A stretch of DNA of 64,000 nucleotides from Streptoalloteichus hindustanus (GCF_900129375.1 NZ_FQVN01000009.1:244267-308266), one strand, 5' to 3'; numbered from the stretch's first letter, positions 18,834 to 27,832 are shown. Made by a program: numbers and translations. The notes: generated by a model not told the origin, from the letters alone.

Positions 18834-19430
18834 TCAGTCCACGCGCAGGCCGTGCGCGGCGGCGAACGCCAGCGCCGTCGGGAGGTCGATCCGCGCGCCG
18901 ACGAGCCGCGCCCCCACGAGCCCGTCCGCGTCCAGGCGCGCGCCCCGCAGGTCGGCCTCCTCCATCCGGGCGCCCTGCAGCCGCGCCCCGGACAGGTCCG
19001 CCTCCCGGAGGTCGGCGCGGCGCAGGTCGGCGTCGACGAGGTTGGCCTCGCGCAGCCGCAGCCCGCTCAGGTCCATCCCGCGCAGATCCGCTCCGCCCAG
19101 TCCGACCAGCGTCAAGTCGACCTCGTCGAGGCGCGTGGAGCGCAGCCGGCAGTCGACGAAGGACGTCCCCAACAGGCTGCACTGCCGGAGCTCGGCGCCG
19201 GTCAACACGGTTCTCCGGAAGGTGCAGCCCCGGAAAGCGGTAGCGAGATGCCGCGAGTCAGTGAGATCAGCCCGGCTGAAGTCACACTCCGTGAAGGTGC
19301 ACCCCCGGGTCTCCCACCTCGAGAAATCCGCTCCGGTGAAGTCGCAGCGGGTGAAGGTGCGGCGTTCCCAGCGTTCGCCGGCCCACACCCCGTCCGCGAG
19401 GTCCTCCCCCGTGATCTCGTCGTCGGTCAC
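18834..19430 (-). CDS. Pentapeptide-repeat protein
   Basis: A 198-residue protein made of tandem A(D/N)LXX-type pentapeptides, first in a looser form (CDFTGADFSRWETRGCTF) and then regular: ADLRGMDLSGLRLREANLVDADLRRADLREADL. The predicted fold is a right-handed quadrilateral beta helix. Some relatives mimic DNA and protect gyrase, but there is no evidence for that here. GTG 19430 (VTDDEITGEDL) is preferred because a GGTGGCAGG-like site precedes it; the frame is open 24 codons further upstream. It is divergent from the YezG/TNT gene array. Confidence 0.9.
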   Translation of the reverse strand: MTDDEITGEDLADGVWAGERWERRTFTRCDFTGADFSRWETRGCTFTECDFSRADLTDSRHLATAFRGCTFRRTVLTGAELRQCSLLGTSFVDCRLRSTRLDEVDLTLVGLGGADLRGMDLSGLRLREANLVDADLRRADLREADLSGARLQGARMEEADLRGARLDADGLVGARLVGARIDLPTALAFAAAHGLRVD

Positions 19431-19582
19431 GCCTGCCACCCTGCCAGTGACCCCCGACACCGACCCGGGTGGAGATGGCGGGGATCGATCCCAGTCGTCC
19501 ACCCGTTCGCACTAACGTCGCAACCCCGACTCCTGCCGCCGAGGCGGCACCGAACCGCGACCGACACCGGGAGCCCGTCACC

Positions 19583-20146
19583 ATGCACGAACCACCGCAC
19601 CCAGACCAGCGGGTGGCAGCGCCGGACCCGCAGGAGGACGAGGACCGCACCGACGAGCTGCTCCAGGTGATCGGCGGCGGCCTGCTCGCCGTCGCGCCCG
19701 CCGGGTGGCGCCGGATCGATCTCCGGGCGACCGTGGCGAGCACCGTGCACGACCTCACGCTCACCGTGGTCATGGAGGACGGCACGACGCCGGTCTTCGC
19801 CCCGCCGCCGCAAGTCACCTCCGCCGCGGTCGAACTGCGTCAGCTCATGTACCAGCCGGGGCTGGGGACCTGGTTCTCCATGCGCTACACCATGGACCCG
19901 CCCAGCCAGTTCCACGTCAGCTTCAACTTCGAACACGACCCCCTCTGGGACCCGCCGATCCCCGCCTCGGTGTTCGCCCAGGATCTGGACGCGTTCCCGC
20001 GCGACGACGAGCACGTTCCGGCGTGGCTGCGGGCCCGGCTGGCCGGGGCGCGGGAGGCGGCTCCGCAGCCGCCCGCGCCCGGCACGGCGCCCGCCGCTCC
20101 GCACACCGCCGCGCAGGGCGCCTGGCAGGAGGACGTGAACCGATGA
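19583..20146 (+). CDS. Stand-alone YezG/DUF600-like protein
   Basis: A 187-residue protein, first of five related genes. After a charged start (DPQEDEDRTDELLQVIGGGL), residues 30-150 form one YezG/DUF600-like domain: VAPAGWRRIDL, LRQLMYQPGLGTWFSMRYTM, FNFEHDPLWD, then DLDAFPRDDEHVPAWLRARL. A short Pro/Ala tail ends it. B. subtilis YezG is the antitoxin of an LXG toxin, so an immunity or chaperone role is possible. The domain call is by pattern and is moderately sure. The start is at ATG after GGGAG. It overlaps the next gene by four bases (ATGA). Confidence 0.65.
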   Translation: MHEPPHPDQRVAAPDPQEDEDRTDELLQVIGGGLLAVAPAGWRRIDLRATVASTVHDLTLTVVMEDGTTPVFAPPPQVTSAAVELRQLMYQPGLGTWFSMRYTMDPPSQFHVSFNFEHDPLWDPPIPASVFAQDLDAFPRDDEHVPAWLRARLAGAREAAPQPPAPGTAPAAPHTAAQGAWQEDVNR

Positions 20147-21642
20147 CGGGCCCCAGGCCGCTGAACCCCGTCGACCAGGACCACCTGCTGCAGCAGACCA
20201 CGGTCCAGCTCGTGCACACCCTCCCGCCGGGGTGGGAGGAGGTGGAGATCGACTACCGCGCCGCCGGCCGGTACGTCGAGATGCCGGTGACCGTCCACTT
20301 CGTCACCGGCGCCACGCAGAGCTGGAACCCGCCGCCCGAGGTCGCGCAGCGCTTCGCCGAGCTGCGCGCCGGCATGTACCGGCCCGGCCGGGGCACGTGG
20401 TTCAGCGCGCGCTTCCAGCTCAACCACCCCGACCGCTACTCCATCCAGTACAACCGGACCGACGAGCCGGGCTGGCACGGCCAGACCCCGCCGCCCGCGG
20501 CGTTCGTCGACGAGCTCCGGTTCTTCCCGAGGGACGAGGAGAACACCCCGGACTGGCTGCGGCAGCGCGCCGGCCAGCTCCGGCCGCCGCCGGCGCCGGC
20601 CCCGGTCGCGCCCCCGGCCCCGGTGGCCCAGCCCGGCCCGGCCGCGGCCCCGCAGCCGGGGCCCGCGGGGCCGCAGATCACGCCGGAGGAGGACGCCGCG
20701 CTGCGGCGCCTGCGCCAGCGGCTCGACGAGCTGGGCGTGCCGCCGACGGCCTACCGCGTGGGCGGCGCGGCGGAGCGGGCCTGGTGCCTGATCCGCGAGC
20801 CGGCCGGCTGGCTGGTCTTCTGGTCGGACCGGGGCGCCCAGCTGCACCCGGTCGGCTTCGAGACGGTCGACCAGGCCGCGGCGCAGCTCGTCGGCACGCT
20901 GCTGCTCACGCCGGGGCCCGCCGAGCCGTCGGCGCAGCAACCCGCGCCGACCGCGCCCGTCCCGGCCGCGCAACCGGGTCCGGGGCAGGCCGGACCAGGG
21001 CAGGCCGGACCCGCCCCGGTCCAGCAGCAGGTCCAGCAGCCGGCCCAGCCCGCGCCGCCGACGCCCGCCCAGCAGCCCGTCGCGGCGCCGTCGGACGTCA
21101 CGGCGCCGGTGGCGCCCTTCACGCCGCCGCTGTCCGAGCAGGTCCCGAACGGCCAACGGGCGGAGCCGCCGACCGCCCTGGTGGCCGGCGCGGCCGAGCA
21201 GGAGCCGCACCCTTTGGCCGGTCGCCAGCCGGAGCCGGCGCCCGAACCGGAGCCGGAGCGCCCGGAGGAGATCGCGCCGCTGCCGGGGGAGCCGCCGCTG
21301 ACTCTGTTCCAGGACGTCACGCCCGGCACGCTGCCCGCGGGGACGGACGTCGACCGGTTCGGCACTCCCGAGGGCAACCTCACCTACTCGGCGGGCACCC
21401 CGTTCCCGCACCGCTCGCTGCCGGCGGACTGGGTGTCCCGCGAGTACCACGTGTACCGGGTGCTGCGGCCGGTGCCGGTGCTCACCGGCGTCGCGATCCC
21501 GTGGTTCGGTCAGCCGGGTGGCGGAACCGCCCACCTCCTGCCGAGGTCCGTCAAGGAGCTGCTGGACGACGGGAGCCTGGCGGAGATCCCCGGGCGCGGC
21601 GACCCGACCGGCGACGACGCTCTTGGAGAGGAGTCAGGGTGA
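20143..21642 (+). CDS. YezG-like domain fused to TNT toxin domain
   Basis: A 499-residue three-module protein. Residues 5-145 are a YezG/DUF600-like domain (LPPGWEEVEIDYRAAG, MYRPGRGTWFSARFQL, ELRFFPRDEENTPDWL). After a Pro-rich linker, residues 180-265 form a small module (ELGVPPTAYRVGG, AWCLIREPAGWLVFWSDRG). A second Pro/Gln linker leads to a TNT domain at about 380-487: VDRFG, AGTPFPHRSLP, YHVYRV and PWFGQPGGG. In M. tuberculosis, TNT hydrolyses NAD. The WFGQ Gln (457) matches by position the important Gln of that toxin, as I recall it. There is no signal peptide or WXG100 domain. It is coupled to both neighbours by 4-bp overlaps. Confidence 0.8.
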   Translation: MTGPRPLNPVDQDHLLQQTTVQLVHTLPPGWEEVEIDYRAAGRYVEMPVTVHFVTGATQSWNPPPEVAQRFAELRAGMYRPGRGTWFSARFQLNHPDRYSIQYNRTDEPGWHGQTPPPAAFVDELRFFPRDEENTPDWLRQRAGQLRPPPAPAPVAPPAPVAQPGPAAAPQPGPAGPQITPEEDAALRRLRQRLDELGVPPTAYRVGGAAERAWCLIREPAGWLVFWSDRGAQLHPVGFETVDQAAAQLVGTLLLTPGPAEPSAQQPAPTAPVPAAQPGPGQAGPGQAGPAPVQQQVQQPAQPAPPTPAQQPVAAPSDVTAPVAPFTPPLSEQVPNGQRAEPPTALVAGAAEQEPHPLAGRQPEPAPEPEPERPEEIAPLPGEPPLTLFQDVTPGTLPAGTDVDRFGTPEGNLTYSAGTPFPHRSLPADWVSREYHVYRVLRPVPVLTGVAIPWFGQPGGGTAHLLPRSVKELLDDGSLAEIPGRGDPTGDDALGEESG

Positions 21643-24428
21643 CCTCACCCCAGCTCACCGAGGAGGAGCAGCTCGCGCTGGAGCAGCGGTGCTGCCGGCT
21701 GCTCGCGCGCGTGCTGCCCGCGGACTGGCGTGAGCTGCACTTCCAGCTCGTCGCGGTGCACAGGGCCGACGGCCACGCCTACGAGGTGACCAGGGCCGAC
21801 GGCGAGACGGTCGCCGGCCGCCTCCCCGACGAGGTCGTCCAGGTCCTCGGCGAGCTGCGGGAGCGGATGTACCAGCCGGGCAGGGGGACCTGGTTCTCCG
21901 TGCTGGGCTGGCTGACCCCGCCGAACCAGGCCCGGCTGCGGTACGAGTTCGACGAGGAGCCGGCCTGGGGCGACCAGGAGCCGCCGGCCGCGTTCTACGC
22001 CGCCGACCTGGAGCGCTACCCCCGGGACCCGGCCGCGGTGCCGGACTGGCTCCGGGCCCGGCTGGACGAGGCCGCGGCCAGCGCGCCGCCCGCACCGGCA
22101 CTCGCACCGGCGCCCGCGCCGGTGCCCGTCCCTGACCGCGGCCCGCTCGACGAGGCCCAGCAGCAGGCGCTGCTGGCCAGGATCGCCGAGGAGCTGCGGC
22201 CCCTGGCCCCGCCCGGCTGGGAGCGGCTGCGGGTCGTCGCGCAGGTGGTGGGCTACCACGGCGAGTTCGGCATGGAGGTGGCCGGGACGGACGGTGTCCA
22301 CCGGGTGGACGTCCCCCGGTCGACCGCGATGACGTTCCTCCGCCTGCGGTCGGGGCGGTACGAGCCGGGCGCGGGCACCTGGTTCCGGATGCGCCTGCTG
22401 GTCAGGGCCAACGGCGAGCTGAGCGTGGGCTACGACCACGAGGACGAGCCCCAGTGGGGCCGCCCGCCGTCGGCCGCCGACGTGGCCGACGAGCTCCAGC
22501 TCTTCCCGCTGCCGCCGGAGCGCGTCCCGGCCTGGCTGGCTCGGCTGGCCCGGCCAGCCGAGCCGGCGGAGGCCGCGGCGGACCGCCCCGGCGACGGGCC
22601 GGCGGCCGGCGCGCCCGGGCCCGACCGGCAGCCGGAGGAGCGGCTTGAGCCGATCGGCGCGGGGGACCCGCGTCCCGCCGAGCGCTCCGCGCCCGGCCCC
22701 GACGCGGGTTTCGGCGCCGACTCCGGACTCAGCCCTGATTCCGGTTTCGGCACCGACTCCGGTTTCGGCACCGACTCCGGTTTCGGCACCGACTCCGGTT
22801 TCGGCACCGACTCTGGCTTTGGCACCGAGCCGCTCCCCGCCCCGCACGAGGAGCCGGTCGGTGCGGTGGACGAGGACCGGCCGCGCCGGCGCGCGGCGGA
22901 GCAGCCGTCACGCCGGCCGGAGTGGACCGGGGAGCAGTCCGGGGAGCACCGCACGGGTGAGCCCGTCGAGAACCAGGCCGCGCGGCAGCCGGAACCCCCG
23001 ACGCACCGGCGCCCGGAGCAGACCGAGATCACCACCCAACCCCTGCCCGCGTTCGGCGCGGCGGCCGAGGACGCGCAGGGCGACCCGCCGCCCCGGTCGC
23101 GCCGCAACCGGCGGGTGGACCTCGGCGACGAGCCGGCGGGGGCGTTCCGCTCCCGGGAGCCCCGACCGGAGCGCCCGGGCGCGCACACCGCGGAGCCCGA
23201 GCAGGCCACCCACATCCTGCCGGCGGGGGCCCTCCCGCCGGCCGGTGAGCCGGGCCCGGGGGCGCCCGCCGGCGCGGTCGCCCCACACGGGGAGATGGCC
23301 GGGCGACGACAGCACGACGCCGAGGACCACGACATGCCGTCTCGACGCGCGGGCGCGCGGCCCGACTTCGAGGGGCACGCCACGGAGTTCGCCGACGTGG
23401 ACGGCGCTGACCGGGCGGGCGAGCACGTCGTGGCCACGCCACCGGAGCGCCTCGCCCGCCACGAGTCGCCCGACAACGGGTTCCGGGCCCGGGACCGACG
23501 GGGTGGCGAGGCGGCGGCCGACGCCACCGCGTACCTGCCGCCGCCGGCCTCGTCCGCGCCCCACGCGGACGCGACGTCCGTTGTGCCGTCGGGGTCCCCC
23601 TCGTCCTCCCCGGACGCGCGGACGGCGTTGTTCACCCCGCCCCCGGCCGCGGGCGGCCACGGCTTCGCGCCGGACGGGGACCACCACCAAGCCTCGGGCA
23701 GGCACCAGCCCCCGACCGGCGGGTTCTCCCGGCAGGACCGGCGGTCCCCGAACGCCCCGGGCTCGCCCGAGGCGTCCCCGGCGCGCGACCTCGCGGAGCC
23801 CTGGCGGACCCCGGAGACGGAGCTCCTCCCGGCGCCGCACCGGATCGACCCGGCCGCGGGCGAGCCCGCCGGCCGTCCGGCCCGCCACGCCGAGCCCGGC
23901 GCGGCGGACGGCTCTCCCCTGGTCGCGGCCGGCCCGCACGACCCGGTGGGACCGGGCGGGGAGGCGGCGAGGGCGCGGCAGGACGACCGCTCGCGGGCGG
24001 AGCGCTCCGCGCCCGGCGAGGCGGGCGCCCGACACGGGGGCGGACAGCCGGAGGCCGAACCCGACCCCTGGCCGGCGTACCCGCTGCCGGGTGAACCGCC
24101 GCTGCGGCTGTACCGGGGCAAGCGGGTCGCGACGCTCCCCCCGGACACCGAGGTCGACCGCTTCGGCGGCGACGGCGGCAACGTGGTCTACGCCGCCGGC
24201 ACCCCGTTCCGCCAGCGGTCGCTCCCCCGGGCGTGGGCGAACCGGAGCTACCGCGTGTACCGGCTGCGCCAGTTCGTCGAGGTGGTCACCGGAACGGCGG
24301 TGCCCTGGTTCGGCGAGGTCGGGGGCGGCACCGCCTATGTGCTGCCGAAGGCGGTCGACGAGCTGCTGGCCGAGGGCGTGCTGACGGAGATCGACGCCGC
24401 CACCACCCCGCCGCCGCGCCCGCGATGA
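21639..24428 (+). CDS. Double YezG-like protein with degenerate TNT domain
   Basis: A 929-residue protein starting at GTG 21639, overlapping the previous stop. It has two YezG/DUF600-like domains (about residues 5-145 and 170-310; GTWFSVLGWL and GTWFRMRLLV), a long disordered acidic/Pro-rich stretch (about 320-810) with an 18-bp tandem repeat, and a C-terminal TNT domain (about 815-920). The TNT landmarks VDRFGGDGGN, AGTPFRQRSLP and PWFGEVGGG are present, but the WFGQ Gln is Glu893 and the Tyr-His-x-Tyr His is Arg872. Both changes suggest reduced or lost NAD hydrolysis. It lacks the YRIG and TDGxW modules of its neighbours. Confidence 0.75.
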   Translation: MTSPQLTEEEQLALEQRCCRLLARVLPADWRELHFQLVAVHRADGHAYEVTRADGETVAGRLPDEVVQVLGELRERMYQPGRGTWFSVLGWLTPPNQARLRYEFDEEPAWGDQEPPAAFYAADLERYPRDPAAVPDWLRARLDEAAASAPPAPALAPAPAPVPVPDRGPLDEAQQQALLARIAEELRPLAPPGWERLRVVAQVVGYHGEFGMEVAGTDGVHRVDVPRSTAMTFLRLRSGRYEPGAGTWFRMRLLVRANGELSVGYDHEDEPQWGRPPSAADVADELQLFPLPPERVPAWLARLARPAEPAEAAADRPGDGPAAGAPGPDRQPEERLEPIGAGDPRPAERSAPGPDAGFGADSGLSPDSGFGTDSGFGTDSGFGTDSGFGTDSGFGTEPLPAPHEEPVGAVDEDRPRRRAAEQPSRRPEWTGEQSGEHRTGEPVENQAARQPEPPTHRRPEQTEITTQPLPAFGAAAEDAQGDPPPRSRRNRRVDLGDEPAGAFRSREPRPERPGAHTAEPEQATHILPAGALPPAGEPGPGAPAGAVAPHGEMAGRRQHDAEDHDMPSRRAGARPDFEGHATEFADVDGADRAGEHVVATPPERLARHESPDNGFRARDRRGGEAAADATAYLPPPASSAPHADATSVVPSGSPSSSPDARTALFTPPPAAGGHGFAPDGDHHQASGRHQPPTGGFSRQDRRSPNAPGSPEASPARDLAEPWRTPETELLPAPHRIDPAAGEPAGRPARHAEPGAADGSPLVAAGPHDPVGPGGEAARARQDDRSRAERSAPGEAGARHGGGQPEAEPDPWPAYPLPGEPPLRLYRGKRVATLPPDTEVDRFGGDGGNVVYAAGTPFRQRSLPRAWANRSYRVYRLRQFVEVVTGTAVPWFGEVGGGTAYVLPKAVDELLAEGVLTEIDAATTPPPRPR
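22701..22826 (+). repeat. 18-bp tandem repeat, seven units, inside the double YezG-like gene
   Basis: Seven in-frame 18-bp units (GAC TCC GGT TTC GGC ACC type) encode D-S-G-F-G-T hexapeptides. The first two units and the last are diverged, and the middle three or four are nearly identical, the usual sign of slippage. The repeat sits in the predicted disordered linker. Confidence 0.95.
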
Positions 24429-24499
24429 GCCACGCCACACTGATCACCAGTCAGCGTCCGCCCGCGTTCACCCCACCCTGAGCCCTGAGGACACCCGCG

Positions 24500-26269
24500 A
24501 TGCCGCCGTCGACCCAGCAGATGGTCGAGCAACAGGGTCTGCTCGACCAGATCGCCCAGACCCTGGCGCGCTCCGCGCCCGGCCAGTGGCGACACGTCTC
24601 GGCCGAGTTCCGCACCGTCGGCCGGCACGTCGAGCTGTCGACCTCGGTGGCGCTCGCGGAGGGGGGCTCCCGGCCGCTGCCGCCGTCGGTCCAGGTCGTC
24701 GAGATGTGCGTGGTGCTGCGCCGCAACATGCACAGCAGCGGCACCGGGAGCTGGTTCACCGCCCGGTTCCTGGTGTCGCCGGACGGCCGGATGACCAACG
24801 AGTTCGACTACGACACCGAGCCGAAGTGGCAGAACCCGCCGCCGCCCACGGCGTTCGGCGAGGAGCTGCGGGCCTTCCCCCGCCCGGCGGACCGGGTTCC
24901 CTCCTGGCTGCACGAGCGGGCCGCCGGCACACCGCCCCCGCCGCCCCGGGGAGCCGGGACCGTGCCCCCGCCGGGGCGCCCACCGGCCGAGCCGCCGCCG
25001 TTCCGGGCCGCGCGCACCTTCGACCGCCCGGGGCCCGACGGCCGACCGACCGTGCAGCGCCCCCCGGTGCCGCCGGACCTGCTGCCCAGGATGCTCGACT
25101 ACCTGGAGCACGCCCCGGTCGTGCACTCGCTCGACGGCCTCGACACCGACCTGCTCGCCCCCGAGCGGACCGAGGCCGTGCCGCTGGTCTTCCACACCGA
25201 CGGTGTCTGGGTGTGGCCCGGCGCCGTGCCGTACTACCTGCGCCAGCACCGGGTTCCGCCCGACCCCGGCCTGGTCGAGCACATGGTGCGGCGGGGGTTC
25301 GAGCTGCCCGAGGTGGACGCCGCGACCGAGGACGCGGCCAGGGCCCACCTGCTCCGCCTGCGGGGTGGCGCGCCCAAGCCGCCGGCCCCGGCGCCTCCGT
25401 CGTCCCCGTCGTCTCCGGCGCCGCAGGGCCCCGCCGCTTCGGTCGGCGAGGGGCACGTCGAGCCCGCGCCCCGGGGGCCGGTGGCGCCGCCACCGGGAAC
25501 CGCTCCCCCGGCCACGTCGCCGCCTCCCGTCGAGCCGCCGTCGGCCGCCGGGCCGGGCGCGCCGTCGGCCGAGCCCGAGCCGGAGCCAGCGCCACCAGGA
25601 CCGCCGCCGGGGCTGCCGGCGAGGCCGCAGGCCGAGCCGCCCCGGCCCACGCCGACGCCGGACCCGCGAGTCGGCGGAGCGCCGCCGGACGGGCCGCCGG
25701 CCACCCCGGAGCCGCCGACCGTCCTGACGCGGCCGGAGGCGGTGGAGCCCGCCGTCGAGGCCACGCAGTGGATCGCGCCCGGGCAGACCCCGCCGCCGGT
25801 CGCCACCCCGCCACCGCCACCGCCACCTCCGCCGACGGCGGTGGCCCGGGCCGACGCCCCGGCCCCGCCCGCGCGGACTCCGCAGTGGATCGAGCCGGGC
25901 CGCCGGAGCGAGCGCACCCGCCAGCTCCGCCGTCGGGTCGCGCCCGCGCCGATCGGCTCGGCGGTGCTGCGGGAGCTCCAGCGGCTGCTCGTGGTGTTCG
26001 ACGCCGACCCGGCGAGCTACCGGCTGGGCGCCACCGAGGACGGGACGTGGAGCCTCCTGCACGAGGACGACCGCTGGGTGGTGTTCCGCGCCGACGGCGG
26101 GGAGCGGCGGGACGGCGCCGAGTTCGGCGACTGCGAGCCCGCGGCGCGGTACCTGCTCGGCGCGGTGCTGAGCGACATGGCGGGCGCGGCGGAGACGGCG
26201 CCGGGCGCCGGGGAGGACGGCCGCGTGCCCGCGGACTGGCCGGAGGAGGACCCCGACCCGGTGCGCTGA
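24500..26269 (+). CDS. YezG-like multidomain protein without TNT domain
   Basis: A 589-residue protein and the fourth array member. Residues 10-140 are YezG/DUF600-like (GSWFTARFLV, FDYDTEPKWQNPPPPTAF, ELRAFPRPADRVPSWL). Residues about 175-290 form a module with VFHTDGVWVWPGAVPYYLRQH. A Pro/Ala-rich linker of about 180 residues follows. Residues about 490-560 repeat the YRIG-type module (DADPASYRLGATEDGTWSLLHEDDRWVVF). It ends without a TNT domain, the only multi-module member that does. It could be an immunity/adaptor relative or a form that lost its toxin. A 71-bp gap separates it from the previous gene. Confidence 0.75.
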   Translation: MPPSTQQMVEQQGLLDQIAQTLARSAPGQWRHVSAEFRTVGRHVELSTSVALAEGGSRPLPPSVQVVEMCVVLRRNMHSSGTGSWFTARFLVSPDGRMTNEFDYDTEPKWQNPPPPTAFGEELRAFPRPADRVPSWLHERAAGTPPPPPRGAGTVPPPGRPPAEPPPFRAARTFDRPGPDGRPTVQRPPVPPDLLPRMLDYLEHAPVVHSLDGLDTDLLAPERTEAVPLVFHTDGVWVWPGAVPYYLRQHRVPPDPGLVEHMVRRGFELPEVDAATEDAARAHLLRLRGGAPKPPAPAPPSSPSSPAPQGPAASVGEGHVEPAPRGPVAPPPGTAPPATSPPPVEPPSAAGPGAPSAEPEPEPAPPGPPPGLPARPQAEPPRPTPTPDPRVGGAPPDGPPATPEPPTVLTRPEAVEPAVEATQWIAPGQTPPPVATPPPPPPPPPTAVARADAPAPPARTPQWIEPGRRSERTRQLRRRVAPAPIGSAVLRELQRLLVVFDADPASYRLGATEDGTWSLLHEDDRWVVFRADGGERRDGAEFGDCEPAARYLLGAVLSDMAGAAETAPGAGEDGRVPADWPEEDPDPVR

Positions 26270-26350
26270 CGCCAGCCGCCCGGCGTGCGGACCGCCGAGG
26301 GTCGACACTGACGCCAGGGTCGGCGTCGCTCGGTGGAGCGGAGGTGGACG

Positions 26351-27832
26351 GTGTCCGACGAGCCGGAACGGATGAGCCCCGAGGCCGAGGAGCTGACACG
26401 TCGACTCATGGGAGCGGTCGGCGCGGAGGCGCCCGAGGACTGGGCGGAGTTGCGGCTGGTCTCCCGACGGGTCGGGAAGCTGGCCGGCGACACGGCGCAC
26501 GTGGTGCGGCAGCGGGGGGCGACGACGCAGTTCCACCCCTCCCCCGCGTGCGCCGACCTGGTCGACCAGCTCCGGTCGGTGATGCACAACCCCCGGCGGG
26601 GAACCTGGTTCACCGCCCGCATCACCCTGGTACGCGGCGGCGAGCCGACGGCGGCGTTCGACCGGGACCGGGAGCCCGACTGGGAGTCGCCGGTCGGCCC
26701 CGACGTCTACCGGGAGGACCTGCGGTCCTTCCCGAGGAACCCGGAGCACGTGCCCGACTGGCTGGTCCGCAAGGTGGGCCTGCTGCGGGCACCGAGGGAG
26801 GAGCCGCCGGGCTCGCCGTTCCGCAGGGCGTTGACCTTCGACGGGGTCGACGCGACCGGGCGGCCCGCCGTCGACCGGCCGGTGGTCCCGCCCGGCGACC
26901 TGGGGCCGCTGCTCAACTACCTCAGCGGCGCGCCGATCATCGGCTCGGCCGGGGTCACCGAGGCCGACCAGCTCGCGCCGGACGCGCCCCAGGTGGTCCC
27001 GGCGACCTTCCACACCGACGGCACCTGGATCTGGCCGGGCGCGGTCGTCTACTACCTGCGGCAGCACGGGGTTCCGCCGCAGCAGGAGCTGGTCGAGCAC
27101 GCCAGGGCCAACGGCTTCGCCGTGCCCGAGGTGACGGAGGCCGCGCTGCACGCGGCGACGATCGCGGTGGGCGGCCGGATCCCCACCCCGACCCCGCCGC
27201 CCGCGCCGGACGACGACACGGTGGTGCACGAGGTGCGGCGGCGGCTCGCCGGGTTCGGCGTGCCGGCCAACGCCTACCGGATCGGCGAGACCGCCGACAA
27301 CGCCTGGTACCTGGTGCGCAACACGCACGACTGGTTCGTGGGCCGGTCGCGGCCGGGGGAGCTGCCCCGCCAGCTCCGGTTCACCGAGCTGGCCGACGCG
27401 GCCGCGTTCCTGCTCGGTTCCGTGCTGCTGGAACTGGCTCCGGCGCCCGCCGCGCCCGCGCCCAGCTCGCGGCACGTGGTGGCGCAGCCCATCGAGCCGC
27501 TGGCCGGCGAGCCCCCGCTGGAGCTCTACCGCGACCTCCGGCGGATGGTGCTGCCGGTGGGGACGGAGGTGGACCGGTTCGGCTCCGCCGACGGCAACGT
27601 CCTCTACGCGGCCGGCACGCCGTTCGGCTGGCGCTCGCTCCCGCCGGACTGGCGGGACCTGGCCCACCACGCGTACCGCGTGCAACGACCGGTGGAGGTG
27701 CTGGCCGGCACGGCGATCCCGTGGTTCGGCCAGCCCGGCGGCGGCATCGGCTACGTGTTCCCCCTGCCGCTGCGCGATCTGGTCACCGACGGCACGCTGG
27801 TACCGCTCACGGGCTACCCACGACCGCGCTGA
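26351..27832 (+). CDS. Four-module YezG-like/TNT toxin protein
   Basis: A 493-residue protein with every module of the family in order: YezG/DUF600-like (about 10-140; GTWFTARITL, DLRSFPRNPEHVPDWL), TDGxW module (about 170-280; FHTDGTWIWPGAVVYYLRQH), YRIG module (about 295-370; VPANAYRIGETADNAWYLV) and TNT (about 385-490; VDRFGSADGN, AGTPFGWRSLP, HHAYRV, PWFGQPGGG with Gln461). Linkers are short, unlike those of its neighbours. GTG 26351 follows GGAGGTGG. It is the most compact and probably the most intact effector here. TNT identity is strong; function is inferred from family. Confidence 0.8.
   Translation: MSDEPERMSPEAEELTRRLMGAVGAEAPEDWAELRLVSRRVGKLAGDTAHVVRQRGATTQFHPSPACADLVDQLRSVMHNPRRGTWFTARITLVRGGEPTAAFDRDREPDWESPVGPDVYREDLRSFPRNPEHVPDWLVRKVGLLRAPREEPPGSPFRRALTFDGVDATGRPAVDRPVVPPGDLGPLLNYLSGAPIIGSAGVTEADQLAPDAPQVVPATFHTDGTWIWPGAVVYYLRQHGVPPQQELVEHARANGFAVPEVTEAALHAATIAVGGRIPTPTPPPAPDDDTVVHEVRRRLAGFGVPANAYRIGETADNAWYLVRNTHDWFVGRSRPGELPRQLRFTELADAAAFLLGSVLLELAPAPAAPAPSSRHVVAQPIEPLAGEPPLELYRDLRRMVLPVGTEVDRFGSADGNVLYAAGTPFGWRSLPPDWRDLAHHAYRVQRPVEVLAGTAIPWFGQPGGGIGYVFPLPLRDLVTDGTLVPLTGYPRPR

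Noticed and set aside
22701..22826. Tandem repeat as a CRISPR or minisatellite of separate function
   Set aside because: Units are contiguous with no spacers and stay in frame as a hexapeptide, so it is a coding repeat.
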